Shown piece after piece: positions 23,949 to 37,045 of a stretch of DNA of 64,000 nt. The notes beneath the pieces were generated by a model that was given only the letters and a program-made list of their open reading frames with translations, was not told the origin of the DNA and did not search any database. The position numbers and the translations under genes are program-made. Within the stretch, counting starts at the first letter, position 1, and each line of letters begins with the position of its first letter. The stretch is from Warburgia ugandensis (lineage: Eukaryota > Streptophyta > Magnoliopsida > Canellales > Canellaceae), in the NCBI GenBank assembly GCA_035236585.1, contig CP141131.1, positions 19,071,103-19,135,102 on the forward strand, read 5' to 3'.

Positions 23949-24279
23949 GAGAAATGATAAACTGAGGCATCATTTTAGTCATGCCAAGGCATGTTTTCTG
24001 GAAGCCTATTCATCTTGATACCCTTCCATGTTTAGTCTACGTAGGAAAAATCATGCCAATCAAATCATTCTAACTCCTTTTTCCACTTTAGTTCTATTAT
24101 CAAACGGTTGTGATTTTCATCCAACGTAACATTGGTTATGATAATCCAATGTGTGTAGTTTTTTTTCCGGTGATAGCCCATCTAAGGGAGGGAGAACAAG
24201 ATGAACCTCACGGATTGACAAAACATGTCTAAGCACGCCTAGAATGGTGCCTCACTCCTGCCTCAGTTTATCATTTCTC
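23949..24279. mobile_element. MITE-like element with long terminal inverted repeats, 331 bp
   Basis: 21-bp perfect inverted repeats start GAGAAATGATAAACTGAGG at 23949 and mirror at 24259-24279. Similarity continues inward for about 50 bp more on each side (shared GCATGTTTT and TTCATCTTG blocks). No open frame inside. No clear target duplication, so the superfamily is undecided. Confidence 0.6.
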
Positions 24280-25759
24280 CCATAGAGAAATAAAAAAAGG
24301 CGTAATCAAATATCATATTAAATTAAGCATGGACCACAAAAGAATAATAAACCAGTATACATCAAAGAGAAGCCCAAGAAACTATTACGCCCTTTCATAG
24401 AAGTCCAAAGAGAAATATTTATAATAAAAAAGAGCACGAAAAGTGACGATTGAAAGCAGCAATCAAACAAAAGACACAAGTTCACGTGCTCTTATGCCAT
24501 ATTTTTAGTTGCTGTTAGGTTTATGAGCAATGAGTTTAGATTGTTTTCATTTTTAATGTTTGTACGTACTAGCCTATCGAGCGTTATCGGCGTGATTGTT
24601 AGGTAGGTAATCGTGACAGCATATTTACTGCAAGGAATGCTAGGAAATAGAGAGTCCTATTTTCCCGGTTGATTGACCAGGCTCTCTCTGTTCTTTTCTG
24701 TAACACACTGATATTTCATGGTATATCCTGTGGTTACTACGAGCTGATCGCCATGAGACTAATAATATGAGAGTGACTCTTTGATAGAATTTGAGTTCTG
24801 TTGACAGCGTCACTCATAAGTGTTCTTTTCTTACTGGATTAATTGAGTTACTACAACCCAGTCTGATAATTACACAACATACAGACAACCCCAGTGAAGA
24901 AACCAAACAATAATATGGACGCTTTCATCAAATATGAGCTTCAAATTCAGAATAAACCATCTAAGTAAGCATGCTACGAAAAGATTTCTAACCTCATTGG
25001 ATGCGTTACAGCAAGCAACAGTGCAATAACTCTTCTCCAAAAAAAAAAACTCGCAACTGTCTTGCTCTCTTCTAATTTAGTGTTTGTTTTATAAGAAAGA
25101 ATTGGTGCAAATAACCTCTATGGCGATGAGTTGTATTGCATCTATATGCATAAGTTACACAAGATAAGCATAAAAGATATGGTGTATATATCCATGTGAA
25201 ATAGCTGCCATAACTACAAGAACCAACCAATAAAATAATAAAAGCAATCCCAAATTACGTAGGTAACTTACTATTTTTTACACCCCATCAAGCGAAACGG
25301 GATAGAATTGAGACTGAGCATGGATGAGAGTGCGAAAACGGTCATGTGTCATTCTTATGGTAAATATATATATACTAGTAATTTGTCTCATGAGATGCAC
25401 GAAGTGACCCATTTGTTTATTAATCCAAACAACTATTCAATTGGGACCGGCATCTTTGAAAAATAAGCACTGATCAATTAGGTTCCATTACTTTAAAAAT
25501 AAAAGAGTAAATACATAACTTATAAGTCATAAAAGGTTATCTGACTAATGTGTATGATACTAGCATCTGCATGAACAATGATTATTTTAAGAGTTTCATG
25601 ACTACTATATTTGATTCACTGGTTTAATGTATTTTCCGAGATCTTCGTATATGGATCTATTGTTGATCATATTTATATTATTAAATACTAGCTTATGAGA
25701 AAGGATTTCATGCTCGAAATTGCATCAATAAGCTTATGTTTTATGCATAACTATGAATG
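24280..25759. other. Intergenic, no gene seen
   Basis: AT-rich with short ORFs only. A segment at 24513-24875 loosely resembles a Copia LTR but lacks flanking support (see rejected). Confidence 0.4.
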
Positions 25760-25955
25760 CTCCAAAGAAACTCATTTTAGTTAAATTGTAGGATTGATCC
25801 AGTGGTTCACATACACATGCCCTTTATTACATCTTATTTTCAAAATACACAAATCAAAATAAAATACAATCCTTTCACAAATGTACATAATCTTGATCAA
25901 TAGTATGGTCTTCGTATTCCCTTGTCGTATCCCTTCAGTCCTTCCTTTCTGTATA

Positions 25956-25993
25956 TGAGATATTGTAAACATTCAAACATTTACAATATCTCA
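25956..25993. other. LTR1 hairpin, 14-bp perfect arms
   Basis: Arms TGAGATATTGTAAA and TTTACAATATCTCA with a 10-nt loop. The same structure occurs at the same place in all related LTRs in the window. Confidence 0.85.
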
Positions 25994-28299
25994 ACAAGCT
26001 ATGCTTGATAGGGGATTTAAGAACATATGGAATCGTATAATTCAAAAGTACAGTATTCAAGTTCATCCTATTCCATATGAGTAACATCATTCAATTTCCG
26101 TGAACCATACCATATATGATCTATCATATAATTTATCATGTATCATCTACTACGGTAATTCCAAACCACTCACCACTATATTGTACATATATATATATAT
26201 ATATAGTAAAAAATCATGAAAAATAGTCATATCTCAAACATCAATAATCATACTCAAACATACTGAGTTGATAAGTCGTTTAGACTTTTGCTGGAAAAAT
26301 ACTCCCTTATTAGGGCAGTATCAGCATATCATTATGCCATGCATTATAATGCGAAATACTCAAGGACTACCATGATGTAGTCTAATCCATACTAGTGCAC
26401 TTGGATAACTGCCCTATTCAACATTGATACCACTGTGGAAAATATTGTGTCACTGCTTGTATGGGGAGACAGGACTTTCACAGTGGGGCCTTCCCATAAT
26501 TGCCCCACCTAACTTTTAGCCTCTCTTTGGGCAAGGTATCATAATATCATCAAATTTCAGGAAGCGGGTGCAAACCCTCATAACTTCCCTAACATAGCAT
26601 CCCCAGGCTTATGCCTGTTTAAAGCAAAACCACAAGCCTCTATGCTTGCATCTAAAATACTTCTTGTGCATCTCAGACGATCTATCTATTTATATTATCA
26701 TCTTTGTATTCAATATCCTCTTACTAAGGATATAATTTCATTTCTAGATTTAGGGATCCTCATTCATAATGAATGAAACCCATGCTCATATAAGTTTAGG
26801 ATTTAATCATTTATTATAAATGATCGCCATTTCCTTTAATTTGGTATTCATATACCAAATGTTATTAATTGTAAGGATACTCATTTGATACAAATGATAT
26901 CCATTATTATTATGTTCTTATCTAAGTTCAGGGGTAATCATAAATGATACCCCGGTATTTATTATGTATTTTATCTAATTTCAATAGTTATTTCTACCTC
27001 ATATACATGAATTATGATTCAAATGCAACTAAGCATATTATCATTCTTAAGCATTATAATTTCTATGTATAATAACAATTTCATAGACAATAGATCTGGT
27101 ATTCTTAAAGTTCCACCTACCTTCATGAAGTGATCCATCCCTTCATATCCTCCATGACTGACATATGTAATCTGTAAATACATACATACTGTCATTATTT
27201 GTACAATTTTGGATAATCTCCTATTTATATTCCTTATCTAATCCTGTCCTTTGATATAAAGGATTTAGATCTATCTTGTGTTCCTATCATCCATACAATT
27301 TATCTTCCTCAGATAGTGTTTATCCTATTGATCAATAGATTTGATAGTTAGAATGATCTTCTAATCTTTCAAATCTAAGTATTTTCTATCTTTAAGTCTT
27401 TGTGTGCCCATCTCTTTGATCTTGATCTTTCATAGATCCTTCGATCAACAATTTATACTTGTTGATAAAGATCAAGGGCCTAGATCTTCTATCATCTAGT
27501 TCTTCTTTGATCTAAGTTAAGTTGTTTGATCATCCCTAAGGAGGAGGATCCTGGTTCTTTTCCTTGAATCATGTTTGATTAAGGGTTTGTATTATCTAAT
27601 CTAATGACCTAGATTTGACCTACAACATACATACTAATAAACATGCATACTAAGTACAATACATTGTTATTAACTAGTTAATGTTTTACTGGTTGAAGAT
27701 AGCTTATTTCATCCTAAGTCTAGACTGCTCATCTTTATGTCAAAATTGACCAATGCTTACCAGTTAATGTCTACTCAAAGAGTGGTTAATACAACCCTCA
27801 TGTAAGGAGGCGTTTAGACCTCAACTTACGTCAATAGGAGGCGAGGGAAAAGCACTTGGCTCTTGTATACCTCCTATAACCACAATGTTCAAAGTCCACT
27901 GGGGTGACACTAGTTCAACCTTTAACAAGATTCCTATGGTCATTTTAACCCTAAGTACTCTTTCTAATTGATTTTAATTAAATCCATGAACATTTAAAAT
28001 ATCATTCATGGGGTTTATTATTCTCCTAATTTGGGCCAAGGATTTGATAATCCTTTTATTGTCCTACTAAATATAGCCCTTAACTATGCTTAAGTACATG
28101 TCCTTTTTTTATTGTAAATGTCCATTAATATCTACATTTCATTAATTACATTTTCCATGTAATTTACATAATATAAACATTAAAGCATAAATAAAAAATA
28201 AGTAAATCTAACAATTAAATCTACCAAGCAATAAAATTCATTCACAATAACATTAATAATTCAAATAAATACATTTAACACATCATCATGATCCAATGG

Positions 28300-29270
28300 T
28301 CATCTTTCATCCTATTTAGGATTTAGATCTTGATCTTTTATTTTTATCAGATCTACACATTTTCTCAAAGTGATCACATCACTAGATCATTGATATCATC
28401 TTATCACATGATCTGATCCTTCTTAATCTAACCGATCAAGAAGATCTTAAGCCATTTTAGCTAATTTAAGGGCATAGATCTCAATCTATCCCAAATTATC
28501 AACATTAAGCCATTAATTTCTTATGATCTTATGATTAGATCATTATCCTCACTTATTCATAGTCTCTGATCATCCTTGATCAATCTAATCAAGAAGATCT
28601 CATGCATTTTTATTGATTTTACTAGTTTTGATGGTCAAGATCTTAAGATCAGGAAAATAAATTACATCCAACCATTTACTTATTGTAATTATGCATTTAG
28701 ATCATCATATAAACTATTTTGAAAGGTCTAATCATGCTTGATTAATCAGATCATGAAGATATATGCTCATTTTTATGAATTTTCTTCTTTTAAGGCTAGG
28801 TTTCTTAATTAACCACAGATCAGTCACTTATAACCATTGATTCCATGTTCTATAATTACAAGATCATCATTGGATCAGGATTATAAAGTCTGATCATTCC
28901 AAATTTCATTGATCAAGGATGTTCGTACCATTATCTCTTTAAAAACAAAAATTTTCATGAATTGAATTTATTATTTTATTGGTTCAGTGGGTTCTCCTCA
29001 TCAAGAGGAATCCAATCCAACTTTTCTATCTCAATTTGGAGTTAAATTAAGATCAGAACTTGGATTTTAAGATTTCATCTAGTTTTAATGGCTGATATTG
29101 ATCTTTACTATTTCTATTCAATTACTTGATCTAGAGATCCATAAATTTTATTATGATCATGGTCTATAGGGTTTTGGGACCTCTTGAATCTATCCATCAA
29201 CTCCTATTTCCATTTTAAAGTCATTTTGATCATGATCCATTATTGTTGGAATGGGTTTCAGTGATTATCA
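28300..29270. other. GATC-dense AT-rich tract within LTR1
   Basis: The tetranucleotide GATC and the words AAGATC, GATCTT and TGATC recur every few tens of bases across about 1 kb. The tract is a shared property of this LTR family, also seen at 30.9-31.3 and 53.6-53.9 kb. Confidence 0.6.
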
Positions 29271-29443
29271 CAAGTAAATACAATTAAAAACATAAATCTA
29301 ATGTCTCCATTAGATTCTAAAAAATATCAGAAATTCATAGCAACTTTCCAATCTAAAATCAGGGCCAAAATGAGCTCTCAATTGAAGAAACAAGATTTCA
29401 GTAAAAAAAAATCAAAAGCCTGGATTTGATCTGGCCATTAGAA

Positions 29444-32400
29444 TGTGTTTTAGACAATCTGGTAATGTATTTTGAAAGGCAGGGCCCTTAATCATGTAAA
29501 AAATTTTGCAAAACAAAGCAGTGATAAATTCTTTTCTTTAGAACTTGTTTTATAAAAACCAAGTCATCACTTCATACATAACATAAGTAGAGTTTTGTAC
29601 AAGATAAAATTCCATTGAAGGAATAGACTTTCATTAAATTCCAGAATCCATTCAGTGGTTCACAGTACAGCCAAATCCATTACAATACTTGTCCAAATTA
29701 CATAATCCAAACTCATATCTCACCATACAGCAAAACTCTCATTATAATACAACACTCTCAAACAAAGAAAAATACATGTCTTCAAGGGTATACCTTGAAG
29801 ATTATTCTTTTCAAGTCTTCTATCGTCTTGAGCTCCTAACTCTCCTTCCTTGTATCTGAGATATTGCAACATTTACAATATCTCAACAAGCAATGCTTGG
29901 TAGGGGATTTAAGAAGCATAATAATTGACAATGTAATTCCAATACATCATAATCCCATTATCGCTAAACATATTCATGTCTTTACCCTTTACTTTGTAAG
30001 TTATGTACATCCATATACATACATATTATACATGGGTAAATCAGTTAAATTTATGAAACTAGTCAAATATCATTCCCAACTAATATAATCAATTCTCTCC
30101 ATTATGAGAATTTAGTATTTCAGCTAATCTTACACTGAAAATTTCCCTTCTTGGGAAATATTGGTAATATACAATTACCTAGCATTTCATTATGCTAAAA
30201 CAAAAGGCATTTCACTATGCCTATTCTCATATGCATCATAGTGCAACATAATCAAAAGGGCTATCATGCTGCAGTTTGATCTGTACTAGCGCACTCGGAT
30301 AACTGCCCTGTTCACCACTGATACCACGGTGAAAAATATTATGTCACTACCCATATGGGGGGACAGGACTTTCACAGTGCTGGCCTTCCCATAATTACCC
30401 AACCCGACTTTTAGCCTCTCATAGGGCAAGGTATCATCAAATCATCAAATTTAAAGGAGCGGGTGGCCAAACCTTTATAACTCCTCTAGCATAGCATCCC
30501 CCTAGGCTTATTCCTATTAAAACAAACTCACAAGCCTCCAAGCATGTATGTCAAATAGATTTCATACATATCAAACCATCTGTCTGTTTACTTAGGGGTA
30601 AAATATCTTCCAGTTCCCTATTCACTTATAGTTTAGTCCTTAACCATCTTATATGTGTTTGGTTGGATCATAAGGTTTTCAAGGGATTTAATACAAGTAT
30701 TAACAATTACTCTTGTCAACATAAGGTCATGGGTTCAATCATTTTCATCCCATGTAAATGCATTCATCAAATCCTCCTACCTTCAAGGAGTGATCCCCTT
30801 TCCCAAATCTTCCATGATCCTGACTGATGTATGAAATCTGTACATCCATATATATTGTCAATATATATAACTTATGAGCAAATCCTATTGATCACTAGAT
30901 CTAATGTTTAGAATGATCTTTAAATCATTCATATCTAAGTATTTTCTATCTCTAAGTCTTTGTGTGTCCATCTCCTTGATCTTGATCTTTCATAGATCCA
31001 TTGATTGACAATCTACACATGTTGATAAAGATCAAGGTCCTAGATCTTTTATCATCTAGTTCTTCTTTGATCTAAGTTTAGTTATGGGATTATCCCTGAG
31101 GATAATGATATTGTTTTCCTTCCTTGAATCATCTTTGATCAAGGGTTTGGATTATCTAATCTAATGAACTATAACATGCATACTAAGTACAATATAATAT
31201 TCTTATTCTTATTGTTCTTGATCATCCAAGATCTAATGGATCTTGTCTGATCATCCTTATCTTACTTACAGTTTTTATTAGGGGTAGATAATTTACTAAC
31301 CATTTATGCTCTTACTATTATTATTCAACCAGTTAATGTTTTGCTGGTTAAAGGTAACTTATTTAAGCCTAAGCCTAGACTGCTCCTCTTATTTCCAGTT
31401 GTCTAAGGCTTACTAGCCGAATGGGTGAACACAAAGTGGTTACTTCAATCCTCATGTAAGGAGGCGTTTAGACCTCACAAACGTCAACAGAAGATAGGGG
31501 AAGAGCGAGGCTCTATTAGATAACCCCCTTAATCACTATGTTCAACATTCACTAGAGTGACCATAGCTCAACCTTTCATAAGGTTCCTATAAGCATGTTG
31601 ACCCTAAGTACCCTTTCGAATAGATTTTAATTAAGCCTATAAACATTTACAATGTCATTCATGGGGTTTATTATTGTCCTAATTTGGGCTAAAGATTTGA
31701 TAATCCTTATATTGTCCTACTAACTGTAGCCCTCACTAAGTCAAAGTCATTCCTTCCTCTTATGTGTTCATGAAACTCTATATTCCAATTAGATTACATT
31801 TTGGTGACTTATGTTCATTATATCTCAACAACTACTTAACATTTGAATCTACTAATAAAATTTGACAACAATTAAATCATAAACTTTAAAGCATGAGTCC
31901 AATATAAATTTAACAAACATTTATACTAACATGCTCCCTATGAATGTAACTCAACCTAATGGAATGAAACTATACTTAAACTAGCATGATCCTAAGTTAC
32001 AATGGCATGAAATCATACTAAAGTGCCCCTAAGATAATTAAATCTGGCACCTTATGATAACAATATAATCACATATCATGCTAAAGTCTAAAAGTTACAT
32101 TAGCATGCTTTATAACATAAATCATATTTAAGATGCTATTATCAATTAATAGAAAATGAAAATGATTATATTAATATTTTTAGAAACCTTCACTTATGAT
32201 CTAACCATTAGATCTTAGATATTTTCCTTTTTATTAAGGGTTTTAGCTATATTTAGGGGGTTTTCTTTATTAAGGTCCTCAGATCATATTGACTTGTTTT
32301 TGTCATAATCCACCATGATCTTCTTGTATTTCATCATATGAACATCCATTCCATCCATCCATAGGATTTGATCACACTTGATCTTATTGATCAAGTGGGT

Positions 32401-34157
32401 CCCTTAGTAATTTTTAGGGCTTTTCCCTTAATATCTATTAGATCTGTCCAAATAAACCATTTATATAGCTTAATTTCAATATTATATCATTATTAAGACA
32501 TATCTACAAGATTTGATCATCTCATATCTTGACGATCTTGGCAATTGAAAACTTGTTTCCTAAATACAGAAAGTTTTATTACATATTTTCTGCATTTTAT
32601 CAGTTTATAAGAAAATAGAGGTTGTAAGCTTTCCATAGCTTCTTTCTAATCTCAATTTGGAGTTCATATGACTCAAGAATCAGACCTAGAAGTTCACAGT
32701 CCATTCCTAAGGCCTAGATCTGATCTGGGCCCATTGGAATGGACGGCCCAGATTAGTCGGGTGGAATGCTCGGTTTGTCGCGCGTGTCCGTCGCAGACGA
32801 GATACGGAAGCTCCCGCCCTGGAACTCCACTGATGCACGCAGGACAACGTCGTACACCCTGTACGGCCGCGCGGGCTGCATCTCGCATGCTGTCCATGGG
32901 AATGGGTCCGATCGGGAGATCGGACAATCCATTCCGATTGTCCAATCAATACCTTCTCAATTGAAGGCCCAAAACTCCATAAAATATAGTGAAATTTTAC
33001 CCTAGGGGTTTTGGACCCTTCTGGATCGATTGGTAAGGTCAGATTTTTCATCTGAGCCTTCAATCGTCTTGAATTTAAGGTTCTGTTATTTACTTTATTT
33101 TTATCATTTTTCACCCAATTAAAATTACAGTAAAGTATAAATTTCATCAAACAATAATAACAATGTCCAGGAAGTAGTTTCACCTACCTAATTGGAGAAA
33201 AATGTAGGTTATATGGTCCAATTTAAAAGAATACCCGATTTGATGATAATATAGCCAAAGATCCACCTTTATTGCGATTTCTGTTGTTTGAACTGTTGGA
33301 TCTCAAAATTTCTTTGGGGTTTTTGTAGCTAAGGTATGGTAGGAAGTTTTTGATGGTGGGATTTGTGATATTGGATCTAGAATAGAGTGCCTAATTGAAT
33401 TTAGGTCTCTTGTTCCAATCTAGAGAGAAAAGGAAAATGAAAATAGGGAGATTGCTTGAGAGTTTTGGGTTTTTGGGGATGGATCTAAGTCTAAATTTGC
33501 AGGGAAAGTGAAGACAATTTTGTGGGAATTTTATGAACATTTTTGGAGGATTTTTGGGGTTGTATTTATAGGCATTTTGGGTCTTCTTTCGTGATGATGT
33601 GTAATGATGATGGTTAATTTATTATTATTAATTTAGCATTGGATTCTCCCATTCTCCACTTTCTTCCCCAAGACCAGCTGGTAGGGTTTGACCATGAATT
33701 CATGTGGGCTGGTCATAGGATTCGTTTTTGGGTTCTTTGTGGGCACCATGTGGGCCCCACATGGTGTAAAAAGACCATTTTGCCCTTTATATATAAAAAA
33801 TTAGGGTTTATTCCCATGATCTCGGAATTGAGCGTACTTAGTGGCGTTGGATTCATATTTCTCAGAAAATTCTAAATTTTGATGTCTCAGAGTTTGATTT
33901 TTGGGTAAAATTACTATTTTAGCCTTTTGTCCAAAAATGAAGAAAATTAAAGATTTTTCATCCGAATTCAGAATTTGTCGTGCTTACAGTCATTCTGAAG
34001 AGTTTGCTAAGTTTAATTTCAATTGTACATGTCTTATTCCTTAATTATACTTTTATAAGAAGTATATTCTAAATAACCCTAATATTTCAGCCCAAAATTT
34101 CTGAAACTCAAATTTTATTGATTTTCTCAATCAATTACTAAATTTGGGGTTATTACA
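29444..34157 (-). repeat. 3' LTR (LTR A) of the TR-GAG-type element, ~4.7 kb
   Basis: On the minus strand it starts TGTAATAACCCC (34157) next to the polypurine tract. It is collinear with LTR B for nearly its whole length. The outermost ~20 bases at 29444 do not match the outer end of LTR B. Contains the family hairpin (29857-29885), a GC-rich segment (32750-32935) and a TATAAATA box (33563-33570, minus). Confidence 0.88.
33563..33570 (-). promoter_or_regulatory. LTR A TATA box
   Basis: TATAAATA on the minus strand, about 590 bp inside the LTR start. The same octamer lies at the corresponding place in LTR B (42537-42544) and LTR2 (45399-45406). Confidence 0.6.
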
Positions 34158-34170
34158 ATCTTCCCCCCTT
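34158..34170 (-). other. Polypurine tract of the TR-GAG-type element
   Basis: On the minus strand AAGGGGGGAAGA ends just before the TGTAATAACC start of LTR A and is preceded by AATTTCGAGGACAAAATT. That lead-in is common just before the 3' LTR of plant chromovirus (Tekay-like) elements. Confidence 0.85.
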
Positions 34171-37045
34171 ACAATAATTTTGTCCTCGAAATTTGTAATA
34201 CAACTCACTTAGGATTTTTCACTATTCTTTCATAGCCTTACACATGTGGCCTTGCCACTTATGGAAATCCTATTTCCTTTCATTCCTTTCTCATACTACC
34301 TCCTTCTCAAAGGTTAAAATGCTCATCCATGACTAACCTTACTAATGCACTATATACTAAAGCTAGTTCTTGCTAGAATTTTCGAAAAAGGGTTAATAAC
34401 TCTTATTGAGTTATCCCTTTTGTTTCAAAACCTTCCATTTCACTTGGTAGTAATTTTCACCAATCTTTCCATACTTCACAATTTTCCATTATACCTTCTA
34501 TTGCTCATACTCATTCTTTTTCAACATATAAAGTTTTGACATAGCTTTCCTACTATGTATAGTCCTTAGACTACCTACAATAATATATTGATTAGATTCT
34601 ATAACTTCAACTATTGTTCTTTGTAACAACCTTCCAATCTTTGGAAGTAATTTTCTCTTTCCTTATTCTTCCATTATTTGGAAGTGAAATACTTTATTTC
34701 TTCTCTACAGTTCATACTTCTTTACTATTTCCTTCTATTGACAACTTCTTTTCAAATCCTGTCATTGAATAATAGTTTCCTTGTAATGACTCTTTCCTCA
34801 TTCCTATCCATTGTTTTTGTAACACTCTTTGAGTGCCATTTTATTCATAATACTTGACTTTCTACATTTTTCCTTCCAAGATAGTGTCATTTAAATCTAC
34901 ATATATATTCCTGATCCTCTTTTCTTATCTCTTTCTCATATTCAGAACATTCTTACAATCTATGATAATATTTATCTCTTTTCCTTTCATATATATATTT
35001 ATATGTCATAGGCTTCAAAATTTCTAGATTTTGTATTTCCTCATGCTTTTTTCAAGCATACCTCATAGCCTCTATCATATCATACTAACCCTTTATTTGC
35101 AATATTCTTGATAATTCCAATTAAAAGAGTCCATATTGACTTTGTAATCATCCCTTCTCAAGTCTTTACAAACTCCATAATTTATCATCTATTTTTCAAT
35201 TATCAACAATCTCTTATCAACTCATTTAGGATTTATGTAACCAATGGCAAAATTTCACTAAAAGAATGTCCTTATGTTATAAAATCAGTAAGAGATATAT
35301 TTCTCTAATTGTCATTGTCATTTCATATTTTGATCTCATATTCCACCTTTGTTGGGGTCAAATTCCGTGCTATCCTTAAAATTTATATAACCTAAACTTT
35401 GCTTTCTTCAATCACATGTACATTTATAAGACAAGTTTTGTAAGTGTCTAACATATATCCCATGAATGCTCTTGATTTCTTGAAATCTATTTCCATATAT
35501 CATTACCCATCCAATATATCAACTTCATGAACATCTGTTATCTAACTCATAGAACTTCAAAATTTGTTTTGGTTTTATACTTTGATTTTGCATTTCCAAT
35601 TCCCAATTAATAATAAATTTGAAAATGCTCATCCTTATAGAGAAAAAGGATACTTAATTTCCTCAAAATCATTTATGTTTAATGCATCCTTATATTGATT
35701 CTTCATTTTTCTTTTCCTAAAGGAAATTTGTTACTTTCATAATGTAAATTGCTATAATCACTCCATATCCTTAAAATTTGTTCTTTCAACTCATTCAAAT
35801 AATTTGATGTTATTTTCCTCAACTATTATAGATATTTTCTCATTCAATCTCATATAAGATTGAAAATCTTCAAACTATCTTAAAATTTTTGACCACTTAT
35901 TTCTCCAACAATTTGGATTCATAACTCATTCACAATCATCTTTAAACTTAAATTTAACAACCAATATTTGTTTTCATTTCTCATGTTTTATTTCACCTTT
36001 CCTCCAAAAATATATTTCCCCTTACTATATTTCTTAAATCTTTCAATATCACCAACTCCATCATGTAAGTGGAATTAATATCTCTATTCATATTTAGCTC
36101 TTCACTTGCCTTGATCAATAAGATGTACTCCTCTTCATGATAATCAATGACTATATTTTCCTAATCAATGTCACCATCTAATACCAAACGTACTTCTCTT
36201 TACGATAGTCCCAAAATTATTTTCAATAGTACCAAAGTTATCATGTCTCTAATCCTTGAAAATCCTCTAGTACTAATTTCCACGATGATTTGTCATACCT
36301 TTATAATTTCTAACTTGGTGATTTCATAATTGTTGTACTATATATAGGGCTATAATTTATTTGTTAACCATATATTCTCATGGTTTAATTGTCTTTCTTA
36401 ATAAGTTTGGGATCATATTTTTGTCCCTTTAACATATCTAACTCTCTTTTTCCATGTCCTTTTATTCTAATTTCAAAGATCATCTCTTCATGTTCTAAAA
36501 TTTTATCATTTCTCCACTAAATCCTTTGCCTCACTAATTTTGGAGAAAAATACTTGCTTAACTCCTTACTCATATTTATTTCAAACTATTCTCATTTACA
36601 AAATTTGAAATTTCTCACCTATCTCCTTAAATTTCTTTCAAGTCATATCCTCACTATTTTGATGATTACTTCCTTTTGACTAATTTTCATAATACTTATA
36701 TATGTAGCAATTATAACTCTTACACTTGTATTTATTTATATATTTATTATACATTTTGATTTTTTATTATTATCATATTTTCTAATTTATCACTTCTTTC
36801 TCTTTATCTCCATTCCTTACATACTTCACTTAGTAATGGTTATATACATACTTCACTTAATAATGGTTATATACATATTAGTATTAGTGTACTTTGTTTA
36901 TACATATGTATGTTTACTCAGGATTTTAGGTTTGACCTGAACATCATACCTTACATCTATTGAAATTTTTCCTTATTGATTTCTATATCTTACTATTCCC
37001 TCTATTGGAATTCTTACTTACTAAGTAGTATTTCTAGTCCTTTCA
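34171..37045 (-). other. AT-rich internal region, no recognisable pol
   Basis: About 2.9 kb, very AT-rich on both strands, with only short open frames. No protease, RT, RNase H or integrase motif is recognisable. Either pol was lost and replaced or it has decayed beyond reading by eye. Confidence 0.6.

Larger units (their letters stand above)
25760..29443 (-). mobile_element. Old Gypsy LTR (LTR1), left part, interrupted by the element at 29444-43131
   Basis: Sequence is collinear with the LTRs at 29.4-34.2 and 38.4-43.1 kb: CCAGTGGTTCACA block (25799), hairpin (25956-25993), TAGGGGATTTAAG, GGATAACTGCCCTATTCA, CTCATGTAAGGAGGCGTTTAGACC and GGGGTTTATTATTCTCC. It is clearly more diverged than those two are from each other. 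It stops at 29443, in the middle of the LTR body, exactly where the younger element starts, and resumes at 43132. The left terminus is not resolved. Fossil, no coding parts. Confidence 0.75.

Noticed and set aside
24513-24875. Possible Copia LTR (TGTTAGG...ATTACA)
   Set aside because: No target duplication, no primer site and no second copy. The ends are too common in AT-rich DNA.
32668-33183. Overlapping open frames on both strands in LTR A (also 50210-50688 in LTR3)
   Set aside because: They result from the GC-rich LTR segment, where stop codons are rare. The frames are not kept in LTR B.
34171-37045. A hidden pol gene in the internal region of the gag-bearing element
   Set aside because: No RT, RNase H, integrase or protease motif could be read on either strand. 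Any remnant is beyond recognition by eye.
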